The notes under the pieces: model-generated
The model's database searches: none
Told to the model about the DNA's origin: nothing
What the model saw: only the letters and a program-made list of their open reading frames with translations
Translations under genes and position numbers: made by a program
Shown here: positions 1-5,926 of the stretch, piece by piece
How positions within the stretch are numbered: the first letter of the stretch is position 1
Layout of the letters: each line of letters starts with the position of its first letter
Assembly (NCBI GenBank): GCA_947448105.1
Contig: CANFNE010000161.1
Span: forward strand, 1-5,926
Length of the DNA stretch: 5,926 bases
Direction of reading: 5' to 3'
DNA from: Burkholderiales bacterium
Lineage (GTDB): Bacteria; Pseudomonadota; Gammaproteobacteria; Burkholderiales; Burkholderiaceae_C

Positions 1-40
1 GGTAAGACATGGTTGTGCTTTGCGAGTGCGTGGCTGGCGT

Positions 41-1213
41 TCAGGTGAGAGGTGAAAGTTGCCTGAGGCGCTCCAGCGCCGCGTGCAGGGTGGATTCTTC
101 TTTGGCAAAGCAAAAGCGCACCACGCGCTGGTCAAAGCCGTCGGCATAAAAAGCCGACATGGGAATGGCGGTCACGCCGATGTCGGTGGTCAGCCACTGG
201 CAAAAGTCGGATTCGCTCAGGGTGCTCACAGTGGATATGTCCACGCACTGAAAGAAGGTGCCTTCGCTGGGCAGCAGCTTCAACGGCGTTTGGGCCAGGC
301 CCGCGCGAAACAGATCGCGCTTGCGCTGGTAAAAGGCCGGCAAGCCGGCGTAGGGCGCCGCGTGCGCCATATACGCAGCCAAGGCGTGTTGCACCGGGGT
401 GTTGACGGTAAACACATTGAACTGGTGCACCTTGCGAAACTCGGCAGTCAGCGCCGCTGGCGCGGCCACAAAGCCCACTTTCCAGCCGGTCACGTGGTAA
501 GTCTTGCCAAAGCTCGACACGATGAGCGCGCGCTCAGCCAGGCCGGGGTAGCGGGCCACACTCTCGTGCGCGGCGCCGTCAAACACCATGTGCTCATAGA
601 CCTCGTCGCTGACCACCCACACACCGGTGGGCGCCAGCAGGTCTTGCAGGGCCAGCATGTCGGCGCGGTTCCAGACCGTGCCGCTGGGGTTGTGCGGCGT
701 ATTGATGATGATGGCGCGGGTTTTGGGCGTGAGGGCCGCGGCTATTTTTGCAAAGTCGGGCCGAAAGGTGCCGGGCGTCAGGGGCACGCGCACCACCACA
801 CCACCGCAGAGCACGATATTGGGCTGGTAGCTGTCGTAGCAGGGTTCGAGCACGATCACCTCGTCGCCCGGATGCACCAGCGCCAATAGCGCGGTAAAAA
901 TGGCCTGGGTCGCGCCCGCGGTAATGGTGATCTCGTCTGCCGCGCGGTAGTGGCGTCCGTACAGGCGTTCCATCTTCTCGCCCACCGCCTCGCGCAGCGC
1001 GGGCACGCCAGCCATGGGCGGGTACTGGTTGTGTCCTGCCTGCATGGCACGGGTCACGTGTTCAATGAGCGCCGGGTCGCAGGCAAAGTCTGGGAATCCC
1101 TGCCCCAAATTCACCGCTTGGTGCTTGGCCGCCAGCGCCGACATGACGGTAAAAATCGTGGTTCCTACGGCGGGCAGGCGGCTGCGCAGCGGGTGTTCGT
1201 TGTGGCGTGCCAT
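41..1213 (-). CDS. ybdL: Methionine aminotransferase-like class I/II PLP aminotransferase
   Basis: This 390-residue protein is a fold-type I, PLP-dependent aminotransferase expected in the cytosol. It closely resembles my memory of Escherichia coli YbdL, which transfers the amino group of methionine (and some aromatic amino acids) to 2-oxo acids. The N-terminus has the family pattern GTTIFTVMSALA followed by NLGQGFPDF (residues 35-43). NTPHNPSGTVW (171-181) supplies the cofactor-contacting Asn175. SDEVYEH (202-208) holds Asp203, which pairs with the pyridine nitrogen, and Tyr206. SSFGKTYHVTGWKVG (233-247) holds Lys237, the Schiff-base lysine. Arg366 in VVRFCFAKEE is the expected binder of the substrate carboxylate. 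Length and both ends match the family, so the gene looks intact. The ATG at 1213 places the family's N-terminal motif correctly, although no clear Shine-Dalgarno sequence precedes it. It lies 15 bp after cysB on the same strand and probably shares its transcript. The methionine preference is inferred; kynurenine or glutamine transaminase activity is possible. Confidence 0.9.
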   Translation of the reverse strand: MARHNEHPLRSRLPAVGTTIFTVMSALAAKHQAVNLGQGFPDFACDPALIEHVTRAMQAGHNQYPPMAGVPALREAVGEKMERLYGRHYRAADEITITAGATQAIFTALLALVHPGDEVIVLEPCYDSYQPNIVLCGGVVVRVPLTPGTFRPDFAKIAAALTPKTRAIIINTPHNPSGTVWNRADMLALQDLLAPTGVWVVSDEVYEHMVFDGAAHESVARYPGLAERALIVSSFGKTYHVTGWKVGFVAAPAALTAEFRKVHQFNVFTVNTPVQHALAAYMAHAAPYAGLPAFYQRKRDLFRAGLAQTPLKLLPSEGTFFQCVDISTVSTLSESDFCQWLTTDIGVTAIPMSAFYADGFDQRVVRFCFAKEESTLHAALERLRQLSPLT

Positions 1214-1228
1214 GGTTGGTGCTGGGGC

Positions 1229-2182
1229 TTACAAGTCTGCGTCGTTCAGGTGCCCGGCCATGGCGCGGTCCACGGTCTCGCGGGTCAGGCGGCTGCTCAG
1301 AAGCTCGGCAAAGGTGTAGACAAAATTACGCAGGTAGGCGCTGCGTTTGAAGGCCACACGCGCCGTGTTCTGGCCAAACAGGTGGCCCGCCGGGCGCACC
1401 ACCAGCCCGCTGTGTGCGCCTTGCTCCATGATGTCGCGCACCGCCATCTCCGCCGCAATGCCAATGCCCAGCCCCAAGCGCACGTAGGTGGTGATCACGT
1501 CCGAGTCAATGGCCTCCAGGGCGATGCGCGGCTCCAGCTTTTGCGCGGCAAAGGCCAGGTCGATCTTGGTGCGGCCGGTAAATGAGGGGTGGTAGGTGAT
1601 TAGCGGCTCGTGCGCCACATCCTCCAGCGTAATGCGCACTTTGTGCGCCAGGGGGTGGTCAATCGGCATGACCAGCATGTGCTGCCACTGGTAACAGGGC
1701 AGGGTGACGAGTTCGGCGTAGTCTGCCAATGATTCTGTGGCAATACCGATTTCGGCCACCTCGTCGATCAGCATGCGCGCCACCTGGTCGGGCGCGCCCT
1801 GGTGCAGGCTGATGTTGACCTTGGGAAAGGCGCTGCGCAGGGCTGCCACTTTTTCAGGCAGCACGTAGCGGGCCTGGGTGTGGGTTGTGGCAATCGACAA
1901 GGTGCCGCTGTCCTGGCGGCTGAATTGTTCGCCGATGCGCTTGAGGTTGCCCACTTCGCGCAGGATCAGGTCAATGCTTTTGAGCACGTGCTGGCCTGGC
2001 TCGGTCACGCGTTTAAGGCGCTTGCCGTGGCGGGCAAAAATTTCGATGCCCAGCTCGTCTTCGAGCTCGATGATGGCTTTGGACACGCCGGGCTGTGAGG
2101 TGTGCAAGGCCTTGGCGGCCTCGGTGAGGTTGAGGTTGCGGCGAACCGCCTCTTGGACAAAGCGAAACTGGTGCAGATTCAT
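1229..2182 (-). CDS. cysB: CysB-type LysR-family transcriptional regulator of sulfur assimilation
   Basis: This 317-residue LysR-type regulator closely resembles CysB, the tetrameric DNA-binding activator of cysteine biosynthesis and sulfonate/sulfate uptake genes (about 324 residues in enterobacteria). The N-terminal winged helix-turn-helix spans residues 1-60, with LNLTEAAKALHTSQPGVSKA (17-36) as the recognition region, followed by a long linker helix. The effector domain starts near residue 92. IATTHTQARYVLP (97-109) is the CysB/Cbl hallmark. The residues I recall as sulfate ligands in the Klebsiella CysB structure, Thr100, Thr102, Gln103, Thr149 and Thr202, are all present at the same numbers, which argues strongly for a CysB-like anion pocket. 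Further CysB-like stretches are LPCYQW (161-166), FTGR (201-204) and TTYVRLGLGIG. The start MNLHQFRFVQEA fits the family; the ribosome binding site is weak. The paralogue Cbl cannot be fully excluded, but the single copy beside a sirohydrochlorin chelatase favours CysB. Autoregulation is typical of the family, but no operator is clear here. Confidence 0.93.
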   Translation of the reverse strand: MNLHQFRFVQEAVRRNLNLTEAAKALHTSQPGVSKAIIELEDELGIEIFARHGKRLKRVTEPGQHVLKSIDLILREVGNLKRIGEQFSRQDSGTLSIATTHTQARYVLPEKVAALRSAFPKVNISLHQGAPDQVARMLIDEVAEIGIATESLADYAELVTLPCYQWQHMLVMPIDHPLAHKVRITLEDVAHEPLITYHPSFTGRTKIDLAFAAQKLEPRIALEAIDSDVITTYVRLGLGIGIAAEMAVRDIMEQGAHSGLVVRPAGHLFGQNTARVAFKRSAYLRNFVYTFAELLSSRLTRETVDRAMAGHLNDADL

Positions 2183-2209
2183 ATCGAATTTCAGCTATAG
2201 ATGTCGTTC

Positions 2210-2215
2210 ATTATG
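2210..2215 (-). promoter_or_regulatory. Candidate -10 element for cysB
   Basis: On the minus strand the 82-bp gap between the chelatase stop codon and the cysB start contains CATAAT, which differs from the sigma-70 consensus TATAAT at one position, 27 bases upstream of the cysB ATG. I see no good -35 hexamer at 16-18 bp; the nearest TTG-containing hexamer (TTGCCT, 2228-2233) is only 12 bp away. An activator-dependent or autoregulated promoter would fit such a weak -35, but this is inference. The rest of the gap holds the terminator candidate listed separately and nothing else I can identify. Confidence 0.25.
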
Positions 2216-2249
2216 CGGCATCCGCTTAGGCAAGCACGCGTTCCCCGCC

Positions 2250-2274
2250 AAGAAAAGCGCCCTTTCAGGGCCGC
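2250..2274 (-). terminator. Candidate rho-independent terminator ending the lptF-lptG-cbiX operon
   Basis: Read on the minus strand, GCCCT and AGGGC pair around a three-base GAA loop. The stem extends to GCG/CGC if one G is bulged. It is followed directly by TTTTCTT. This is the layout of an intrinsic terminator. The hairpin includes the chelatase stop codon (TGA, 2265-2267) in its loop region, so a ribosome finishing cbiX would cover the stem. The short stem and the C interrupting the T-tract leave doubt; it may terminate only partially and allow some read-through into cysB. Confidence 0.45.
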
Positions 2275-2669
2275 TCTACCGCCATCTCGGCCAGCAGCGC
2301 AATCAGGCGCGTGTCTTCGCCCACGGCCGCCTGCAACTCAAACACCGTGTGCGGGTGCGCTGCGCGCAGTTCGGCAACCAAAAGCGGCAGGTCTTCGCGT
2401 GCATGTTTGCCCACGCCCAAAAACAGCGGCACGATGGTGATGGTGCCCACCCCACACGCCAGCAGGTTGGCGCAGGCACTGGCCAGGTTGGGCGTGCTGA
2501 GTTCAAGGTAGGCGCATTCCACCGCCACGCCGGGTGTACTTCGCAAGACGCGCTGCGCCACCGCCTGCATGGGCCGGTGCCACAGCGGGTCGCGCGAGCC
2601 GTGGGCGAACAAGACAATGCCGCGCACTGCGGCGTCACTTGGGTTGGAAATGTCAGAGCGAAGTGTCAT
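2265..2669 (-). CDS. cbiX: Small CbiX/SirB-type sirohydrochlorin chelatase
   Basis: This 134-residue protein is a single-domain class II chelatase of the CbiX-short type, which inserts a divalent metal (Fe for siroheme, Co for B12 precursors) into sirohydrochlorin in the cytosol. The family signature GIVLFAHGSRDPLW (residues 17-30) carries the active-site His23. CAYLELSTPNLASA (52-65) is the conserved middle motif. IVPLFLGVGKHAREDLP (79-95) carries the second metal-binding candidate, His89. One domain of this size is expected to act as a homodimer, unlike the double-length CbiX/SirB proteins. I prefer the ATG at 2669 because it overlaps the lptG stop as ATGA; an in-frame ATG at 2687 would add six residues (MAGAST) and is less likely. 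No cobalamin genes are visible and cysB lies next downstream, so iron insertion for siroheme, the cofactor of sulfite reductase, is the most reasonable role. Metal specificity is inferred from context only. Confidence 0.85.
   Translation of the reverse strand: MTLRSDISNPSDAAVRGIVLFAHGSRDPLWHRPMQAVAQRVLRSTPGVAVECAYLELSTPNLASACANLLACGVGTITIVPLFLGVGKHAREDLPLLVAELRAAHPHTVFELQAAVGEDTRLIALLAEMAVERP
2666..2669 (-). other. ATGA stop/start overlap, lptG to cbiX
   Basis: The TGA stop of lptG and the ATG of cbiX share bases in a four-base ATGA overlap on the minus strand. No strong Shine-Dalgarno sequence precedes the cbiX start, so termination-reinitiation by the ribosome finishing lptG is the likely way it is translated. 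The overlap also decides the start choice for cbiX. Confidence 0.75.
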
Positions 2670-3772
2670 CGTCGAAGCACCAGCCAACCAAAGGCTGACA
2701 GCGAGGCAAAAGAGTAAATCAGGCCGGGCAGGGCGGCGGTAAACCAGGGCTGCCAGCCTTGCAAATAGCCCAAATCCCCCAGCACGTTGTTCAGCAACAC
2801 AAAGCTGATGCCCGCCATCACCCCGCCAAACACCATGGACGTGGTGCTGCCCGAGCGAAAGTGCAGGTACGCAAACGGAAGGGCCAGCATCACCATGACC
2901 AGACAGCTCAGGGGGTAAAACACTTTTTTCCAGAATTGGATTTCGTACTTTTGCGCTGACTGCCCGTTGTTGCGCAGGTGGCGCGTGTATTGGAATAGGT
3001 CAATGGTGCCCATGCGGTCCGGGCGCAGCACGGCGGCTGAGACCATTTCCGCGCTGAGCTTGTTTTGCCACGAAAAACTCGCCTGCTGGGTGATCACTGC
3101 GCGCGCCGGGCCTTGGTCGGCAACCACAAACTCGGTGCGCCGCACGTCGCGCAGCAACCACGAGTCGCCGGGTCCAAAGGTGCCGCTTTGTGCCTCGGTC
3201 AGTGAGACGATTTCGCCGCGGTTGTTGAGCTCAAAAATGCGTACCCCCTGCATGCTCGCGTCACTGGCCAGTGCGGCTACGTTGACGGAAAAGCTGCTGT
3301 AGGGCTGGCGCTCCTTGATCCAGGCACCGGTTTTGCCCACGGTAATGCGGCCTTGGAACTGGGCTTTAAGCAGCTGCGCAGTTTTGTCGGCCAGCGGCGC
3401 CAGGTAGTCGCCCACGGCGAAGGTCAAAACAACAAAGCTCAGGCCCATCAGCAGCAGCAGGCGCAAGGCCGCCCAGGGCCCCAGGCCGCTGGTGCGCAAA
3501 ATCGTAAATTCCGAGCTGTTGGCCAAGCGCGCCATGACAAAGATGGTGCCAATCAACACGGTAATGGGCAGCAGCTCATACACATGGCTGGGCACCATCA
3601 GCGCCACATAGACCAGCGCCTGCGCCACCGAATAGCCCACGGCCTTGTTGCGGCCTACGGATTGCAGTTCGTCTACAAAGTCAAAAAAGAAGAACAGCGA
3701 AACAAAGGCCAGCGTCACCGCCGCTACCGCCACAAACACTTCGCGGTAGAGAAGCTTGCGAACCGTCTTCAT
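2666..3772 (-). CDS. lptG: LPS export ABC transporter permease LptG
   Basis: LptG is one of the two integral membrane subunits of LptB2FG, which uses ATP hydrolysis by LptB to extract lipopolysaccharide from the inner membrane and pass it to LptC and the periplasmic bridge. The protein has 368 residues (E. coli about 360). It opens with MKTVRKLLYREVFVAVAAV and a first membrane helix at about 12-32. Helices 2 and 3 lie near 60-80 and 101-121. A soluble periplasmic beta-jellyroll domain covers about 130-275, and three further helices lie near 283-303, 311-331 and 343-365. Glu88 in ARLANSSEFTILRTSG (81-96) is at the same number as the coupling-helix glutamate I recall contacting LptB in E. coli. 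The reading frame stays open far upstream, but the ATG at 3772 is chosen because it overlaps the lptF stop as ATGA and the family N-terminus begins there; the upstream part is out-of-frame lptF. The gene is intact and coupled to lptF and cbiX. Confidence 0.95.
   Translation of the reverse strand: MKTVRKLLYREVFVAVAAVTLAFVSLFFFFDFVDELQSVGRNKAVGYSVAQALVYVALMVPSHVYELLPITVLIGTIFVMARLANSSEFTILRTSGLGPWAALRLLLLMGLSFVVLTFAVGDYLAPLADKTAQLLKAQFQGRITVGKTGAWIKERQPYSSFSVNVAALASDASMQGVRIFELNNRGEIVSLTEAQSGTFGPGDSWLLRDVRRTEFVVADQGPARAVITQQASFSWQNKLSAEMVSAAVLRPDRMGTIDLFQYTRHLRNNGQSAQKYEIQFWKKVFYPLSCLVMVMLALPFAYLHFRSGSTTSMVFGGVMAGISFVLLNNVLGDLGYLQGWQPWFTAALPGLIYSFASLSAFGWLVLRR
3769..3772 (-). other. ATGA stop/start overlap, lptF to lptG
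   Basis: The lptF TGA and the lptG ATG overlap by four bases on the minus strand. LptF and LptG act as a one-to-one heterodimer, so translational coupling makes sense for balanced synthesis. The site excludes the longer upstream start that the open frame would otherwise allow for lptG. Confidence 0.8.
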
Positions 3773-4866
3773 GGCTTGGGTCTCGGTGTGCCGCGCAGGC
3801 TGGGCAGCGCCCATTGGTTGTGGCGTGCGGCCAGCCACAGCAGGGCCAGCGCCAGTGCGCCGCCGTGCAGGGCTATTAAAAAGCCGCCCATGGAAATGTG
3901 TTCGGTCGCTACCCAATTTTTGCCCAGCACCAGCAGGTTGAAGTAGACGACAAAAATTAAAAAGGCAAACGCCATATTGGCCGTGCGTCCTGAGCGCGGG
4001 TTGGCGCCGGCCGCGGCCAGTGCAATCAGCACCAGATTGATCGCCGCCAAAAACAGGCCAGAGCGCCAAACCAGTTCGGCGTTGTTGCGCGGGTTGGGGC
4101 TTTGCAGCAGCGCGATGGCGGGCAGGGTGTTGAGGGGAACAATCGAACGTGCCGAGGTGTTGTCCGCCCCCACGCGCGCGCCATAGCGGGCAAAAGTGCT
4201 TACGCTGAGCGCGTCACTCCCTTCGGATTTTTCCAGGCGCTGGCCGTTTTCCAGTACCAAAAACTGGTCATTGCCCAGGGTTTGCACCGTGCCGCGCGCC
4301 GCAGAAGTAATGGTTTCTTTGCCCGGCTCCCGGGTCACCATGAACACATGCGTGCCCGCAAGCTTGTCTTTTTCATCACGCTCAATAAAGAAAACCCGGT
4401 CGCCGTTGGCCGACTCTTGGAACTGTCCGGCTTCAACGCGGGCGATGTCGCCCCGCTTCTCGTACTGGTCGCGCAGGTCTTCAATACGGCCAAAGGCCCA
4501 GGGCAGCACCACAAAAGCCAGCACAAAGATCACTACGAAGATGGGCCAGCAAAACCGCAGCAACGGTCGCAGCAGCGATGCCAACCCCCGCCCGCTGCCA
4601 AGCCAAATCACCATTTCACTGTCGCGGTACATGCGCGTAAGCACCGTGACTACGGCAATAAACAGGCTCAGCGAAAGGATGGTGGGCAGGTCCGACAGCA
4701 CGGTGTAACCCATGATGATCAAGACATCGGCGGGGTTAAACACGCCGCGCGTGGCCTCGCTCAGGGTGCGGATCAGTGTCATGGTCATCACCACCGTCAC
4801 CAGCACCACCAGCGTTGCGCCAAATGTGCGGGCCAGTTCTTTGCGGAGGGAGGAATGGAATAACAT
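3769..4866 (-). CDS. lptF: LPS export ABC transporter permease LptF
   Basis: LptF pairs with LptG to form the membrane part of the LptB2FG lipopolysaccharide extractor. The 365-residue length fits the family. The start MLFHSSLRKELARTFGATL leads into helix 1 at about 13-33. Helix 2 lies at about 58-78 and helix 3 at about 103-124. A periplasmic beta-rich domain covers about 135-262, containing FIERDEKDKLAGTHVF. Helices 4-6 lie near 268-288, 298-317 and 328-347. Glu84 in RMYRDSEMVIWLGSG (78-92) falls at the same number as the coupling-helix glutamate I recall for E. coli LptF. The C-terminus is a short basic, proline-rich tail (LRGTPRPKP). It is the first gene of the leftward operon and divergent from pepA. 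The ATG at 4866 fits the family N-terminus, but no recognisable Shine-Dalgarno sequence lies before it, so the mRNA may be leadered weakly or have a very short leader. Confidence 0.95.
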   Translation of the reverse strand: MLFHSSLRKELARTFGATLVVLVTVVMTMTLIRTLSEATRGVFNPADVLIIMGYTVLSDLPTILSLSLFIAVVTVLTRMYRDSEMVIWLGSGRGLASLLRPLLRFCWPIFVVIFVLAFVVLPWAFGRIEDLRDQYEKRGDIARVEAGQFQESANGDRVFFIERDEKDKLAGTHVFMVTREPGKETITSAARGTVQTLGNDQFLVLENGQRLEKSEGSDALSVSTFARYGARVGADNTSARSIVPLNTLPAIALLQSPNPRNNAELVWRSGLFLAAINLVLIALAAAGANPRSGRTANMAFAFLIFVVYFNLLVLGKNWVATEHISMGGFLIALHGGALALALLWLAARHNQWALPSLRGTPRPKP

Positions 4867-4889
4867 GGAAACGATTGAAAGGCTGAATT
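4867..4889. promoter_or_regulatory. 23-bp divergent lptF/pepA intergenic region
   Basis: Only 23 bp separate the start codons of lptF (leftward) and pepA (rightward). This is too little for two separate sigma-70 promoters, so each promoter must lie partly or wholly inside the opposite gene. On the minus strand, CATAAT at 4887-4892, overlapping the pepA ATG, is a possible lptF -10 element without a good -35. Transcription from it would start roughly 10-15 bases before the lptF ATG. I found no convincing pepA promoter within the start of lptF. Confidence 0.4.
4877..4882 (+). promoter_or_regulatory. Ribosome binding site of pepA
   Basis: GAAAGG lies seven bases before the pepA ATG at 4890, a suitable distance for a moderate Shine-Dalgarno sequence. 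An in-frame TGA at 4884-4886 rules out any start further upstream, so this site and the ATG define the N-terminus. Confidence 0.55.
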
Positions 4890-5926
4890 ATGAACTTTGA
4901 ACTCAAACCCCTCGATTTGGTTGGCGCCGCCGACGAAAAAGCCGACCTGTTGGTGCTTTTGGTGCCCAAGGACTTCAAGGCGGGCAAGGACGATCTGTCC
5001 ACGCTGATCGCCAGCGCCCTCAAGTCCGGCGACTTAGAGGCCGCCGCTGGCAAATGTCTGGCGCTGTACCGCCCACTCCAGGCCGCCGCCGTGCGCCTGG
5101 TGCTGGCCCAGGTGGCCGATGGCGGCGCGCGCGCGACCCGCTCCGCCGTCATGGCCGCTTTAGCGACAGCCAAGTCGCCCAATCTGAAGAAACTGGTGGT
5201 CTGTTTTGCCGCGCCCGCCCAGGAAGACGCCGTGCGCGCCGCCGTGAATGCGGTCGCCGACGCCACGTACAGCTACACCGCCACCAAATCCAAGCCGCAG
5301 GCGCGCACTTTGCAAAAGGTGACCCTGGGCGTACGCAACGCGTCCGAAGTTACATCCACCTTCGAGCGCACTGTTGCCATCGTGGCTGGCGTCGAATTCG
5401 CTAAGGAATGGGCCAACCGTCCGGCCAACCACGCCACACCCCAGCACCTGGGTGAGGCGGCCAAAGCGCTGGCGCAGCACGCCAAGTTCAGCTGTGAGGT
5501 GTTGGGCCCCAAAGAAGTGGCCAAACTGGGCATGGGTTCTTTTATGGCCGTGGCCCAGGGCTCGGACCAGCCGCTGCGCTTTATCGTGCTGCGCTACAAC
5601 GGCGCGGCCAAGAGCAAGGCGCCCACCGTGCTCGTGGGCAAGGGCATTACCTTTGACAGCGGCGGCATCTCCATCAAGCCCGCAGGCGAGATGGACGAGA
5701 TGAAGTTCGACATGTCGGGCGCGGCCAGCGTGCTGGGCACCTTCAAAACCCTGGCCATGCTCAAACCCGCCGTCAACGTGGTGGGTCTGATTCCAGCTTG
5801 CGAAAACCTGATCAACGGCCGGGCCGTCAAGCCGGGCGACGTGGTCACCAGCATGAGCGGCCAGACCATCGAGATTCTTAACACCGACGCTGAAGGCCGC
5901 CTGGTGCTGTGCGATGCGCTGACCTA
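4890..5926 (+). CDS. pepA: Leucyl aminopeptidase (M17 family), 3' end beyond window
   Basis: This gene runs off the right edge; 345 complete codons are visible of the roughly 500 expected. It encodes a cytosolic, hexameric, two-metal aminopeptidase that releases N-terminal residues from peptides. Residues 1 to about 160 form the variable N-terminal domain (MNFELKPLDLVGAADEKADL). The catalytic domain starts near EFAKEWANRPANHATPQHL (169-187). Metal and catalytic residues are in place: Lys251 and Asp256 in VGKGITFDSGG (249-259), Lys263 in SIKP, Asp274 in KFDMSGA, then Asp333, Glu335 and Arg337 in NTDAEGRL (331-338), the family signature. Each lies exactly 19 residues before the E. coli PepA number I recall, so the visible part is colinear and undamaged. 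The start is fixed by an in-frame stop six bases upstream. In E. coli PepA also binds DNA in Xer recombination and carAB control; nothing here shows that role. Confidence 0.96.
   Translation, partial: MNFELKPLDLVGAADEKADLLVLLVPKDFKAGKDDLSTLIASALKSGDLEAAAGKCLALYRPLQAAAVRLVLAQVADGGARATRSAVMAALATAKSPNLKKLVVCFAAPAQEDAVRAAVNAVADATYSYTATKSKPQARTLQKVTLGVRNASEVTSTFERTVAIVAGVEFAKEWANRPANHATPQHLGEAAKALAQHAKFSCEVLGPKEVAKLGMGSFMAVAQGSDQPLRFIVLRYNGAAKSKAPTVLVGKGITFDSGGISIKPAGEMDEMKFDMSGAASVLGTFKTLAMLKPAVNVVGLIPACENLINGRAVKPGDVVTSMSGQTIEILNTDAEGRLVLCDALT

Noticed and set aside
1..10. A possible start of another minus-strand gene: ATG at 10-8 followed by TCT TAC, 30 bp after the aminotransferase stop.
   Set aside because: Only three complete codons are visible and there is no clear ribosome binding site. 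A downstream gene is plausible but cannot be supported from ten bases.
59..889. A long plus-strand open frame (276 codons) opposite the aminotransferase gene.
   Set aside because: The minus-strand frame has complete aminotransferase motifs, while this frame gives a His/Gly/Arg-rich translation with no recognisable domain. Long antisense open frames are common in GC-rich coding DNA.
2181..2198. A dyad ATA-N12-TAT next to the cysB start codon that could be a LysR-type operator for autoregulation.
   Set aside because: The arms are only three bases, CysB sites are poorly defined, and such AT-rich dyads arise by chance. It is too weak to annotate.
3773..4069. An upstream extension of lptG by 99 codons in the same frame.
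   Set aside because: It overlaps the 3' part of lptF out of frame, has no membrane-protein character, and the family N-terminus starts exactly at the ATG at 3772.
3353..4863. Plus-strand open frames opposite lptG and lptF (197 codons at 3353-3946 and 253 codons at 4102-4863).
   Set aside because: The translations are rich in Gln, His and Arg with no domain or membrane pattern, and lie opposite two clearly recognised membrane proteins.
4736..5533. Minus-strand open frames opposite pepA (for example 4736-5266, and 5160-5480 and 5273-5533).
   Set aside because: They lie opposite a frame with the full M17 aminopeptidase active-site set and give Ala/Arg/Ser-rich translations without domains; the first also runs into lptF in the wrong frame.
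1..5926. Search by eye for insertion sequences, CRISPR repeats, tRNA or rRNA genes, phage genes and long direct or inverted repeats.
   Set aside because: None seen. The window is densely packed with housekeeping genes of uniform base composition, with no sign of an accessory or defence island.

Overview
This window is most consistent with a chromosomal segment from a betaproteobacterium of the order Burkholderiales, probably near the Comamonadaceae. The grounds are the fairly high GC content, protein sequences of betaproteobacterial character, and a gene order that I recall as common in that group. This placement is inferred by eye; no search was run. The window is almost fully coding. It contains no mobile element, tRNA, rRNA, CRISPR array or obvious horizontally acquired DNA.

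Layout from left to right: (1) 41-1213, minus strand, a class I/II PLP-dependent aminotransferase of the YbdL/methionine aminotransferase type. (2) 1229-2182, minus strand, a CysB-type LysR regulator of sulfur assimilation. (3) 2183-2264, a short gap with the likely cysB promoter and, at its right edge, a candidate intrinsic terminator that overlaps the stop codon of the next gene. (4) 2265-2669, minus strand, a small single-domain CbiX/SirB-type sirohydrochlorin chelatase. (5) 2666-3772, minus strand, lptG. (6) 3769-4866, minus strand, lptF. (7) A 23-bp divergent gap. (8) 4890 to the right edge, plus strand, the first 345 codons of pepA, a leucyl (M17) aminopeptidase cut off by the window end.

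How the genes work together: lptF and lptG encode the two membrane subunits of the LptB2FG transporter, which extracts lipopolysaccharide from the inner membrane and starts its journey to the outer membrane. The chelatase gene follows lptG. Both junctions, lptF/lptG and lptG/cbiX, are 4-base ATGA overlaps, so the three genes look like one translationally coupled operon read leftwards. Next come cysB and the aminotransferase, 15 bp apart and probably cotranscribed. The chelatase (the siroheme that sulfite reductase needs), CysB (control of cysteine biosynthesis) and the aminotransferase (methionine/2-oxo acid chemistry) form a plausible sulfur-metabolism neighbourhood beside an envelope-biogenesis pair. 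pepA is transcribed divergently from lptF, an arrangement also known in enterobacteria.

I found no convincing new biological system. The points most worth a second look are the very tight pepA/lptF divergent junction, the coupling of a tetrapyrrole chelatase to LPS export genes, and the stop codon lying inside a terminator hairpin.
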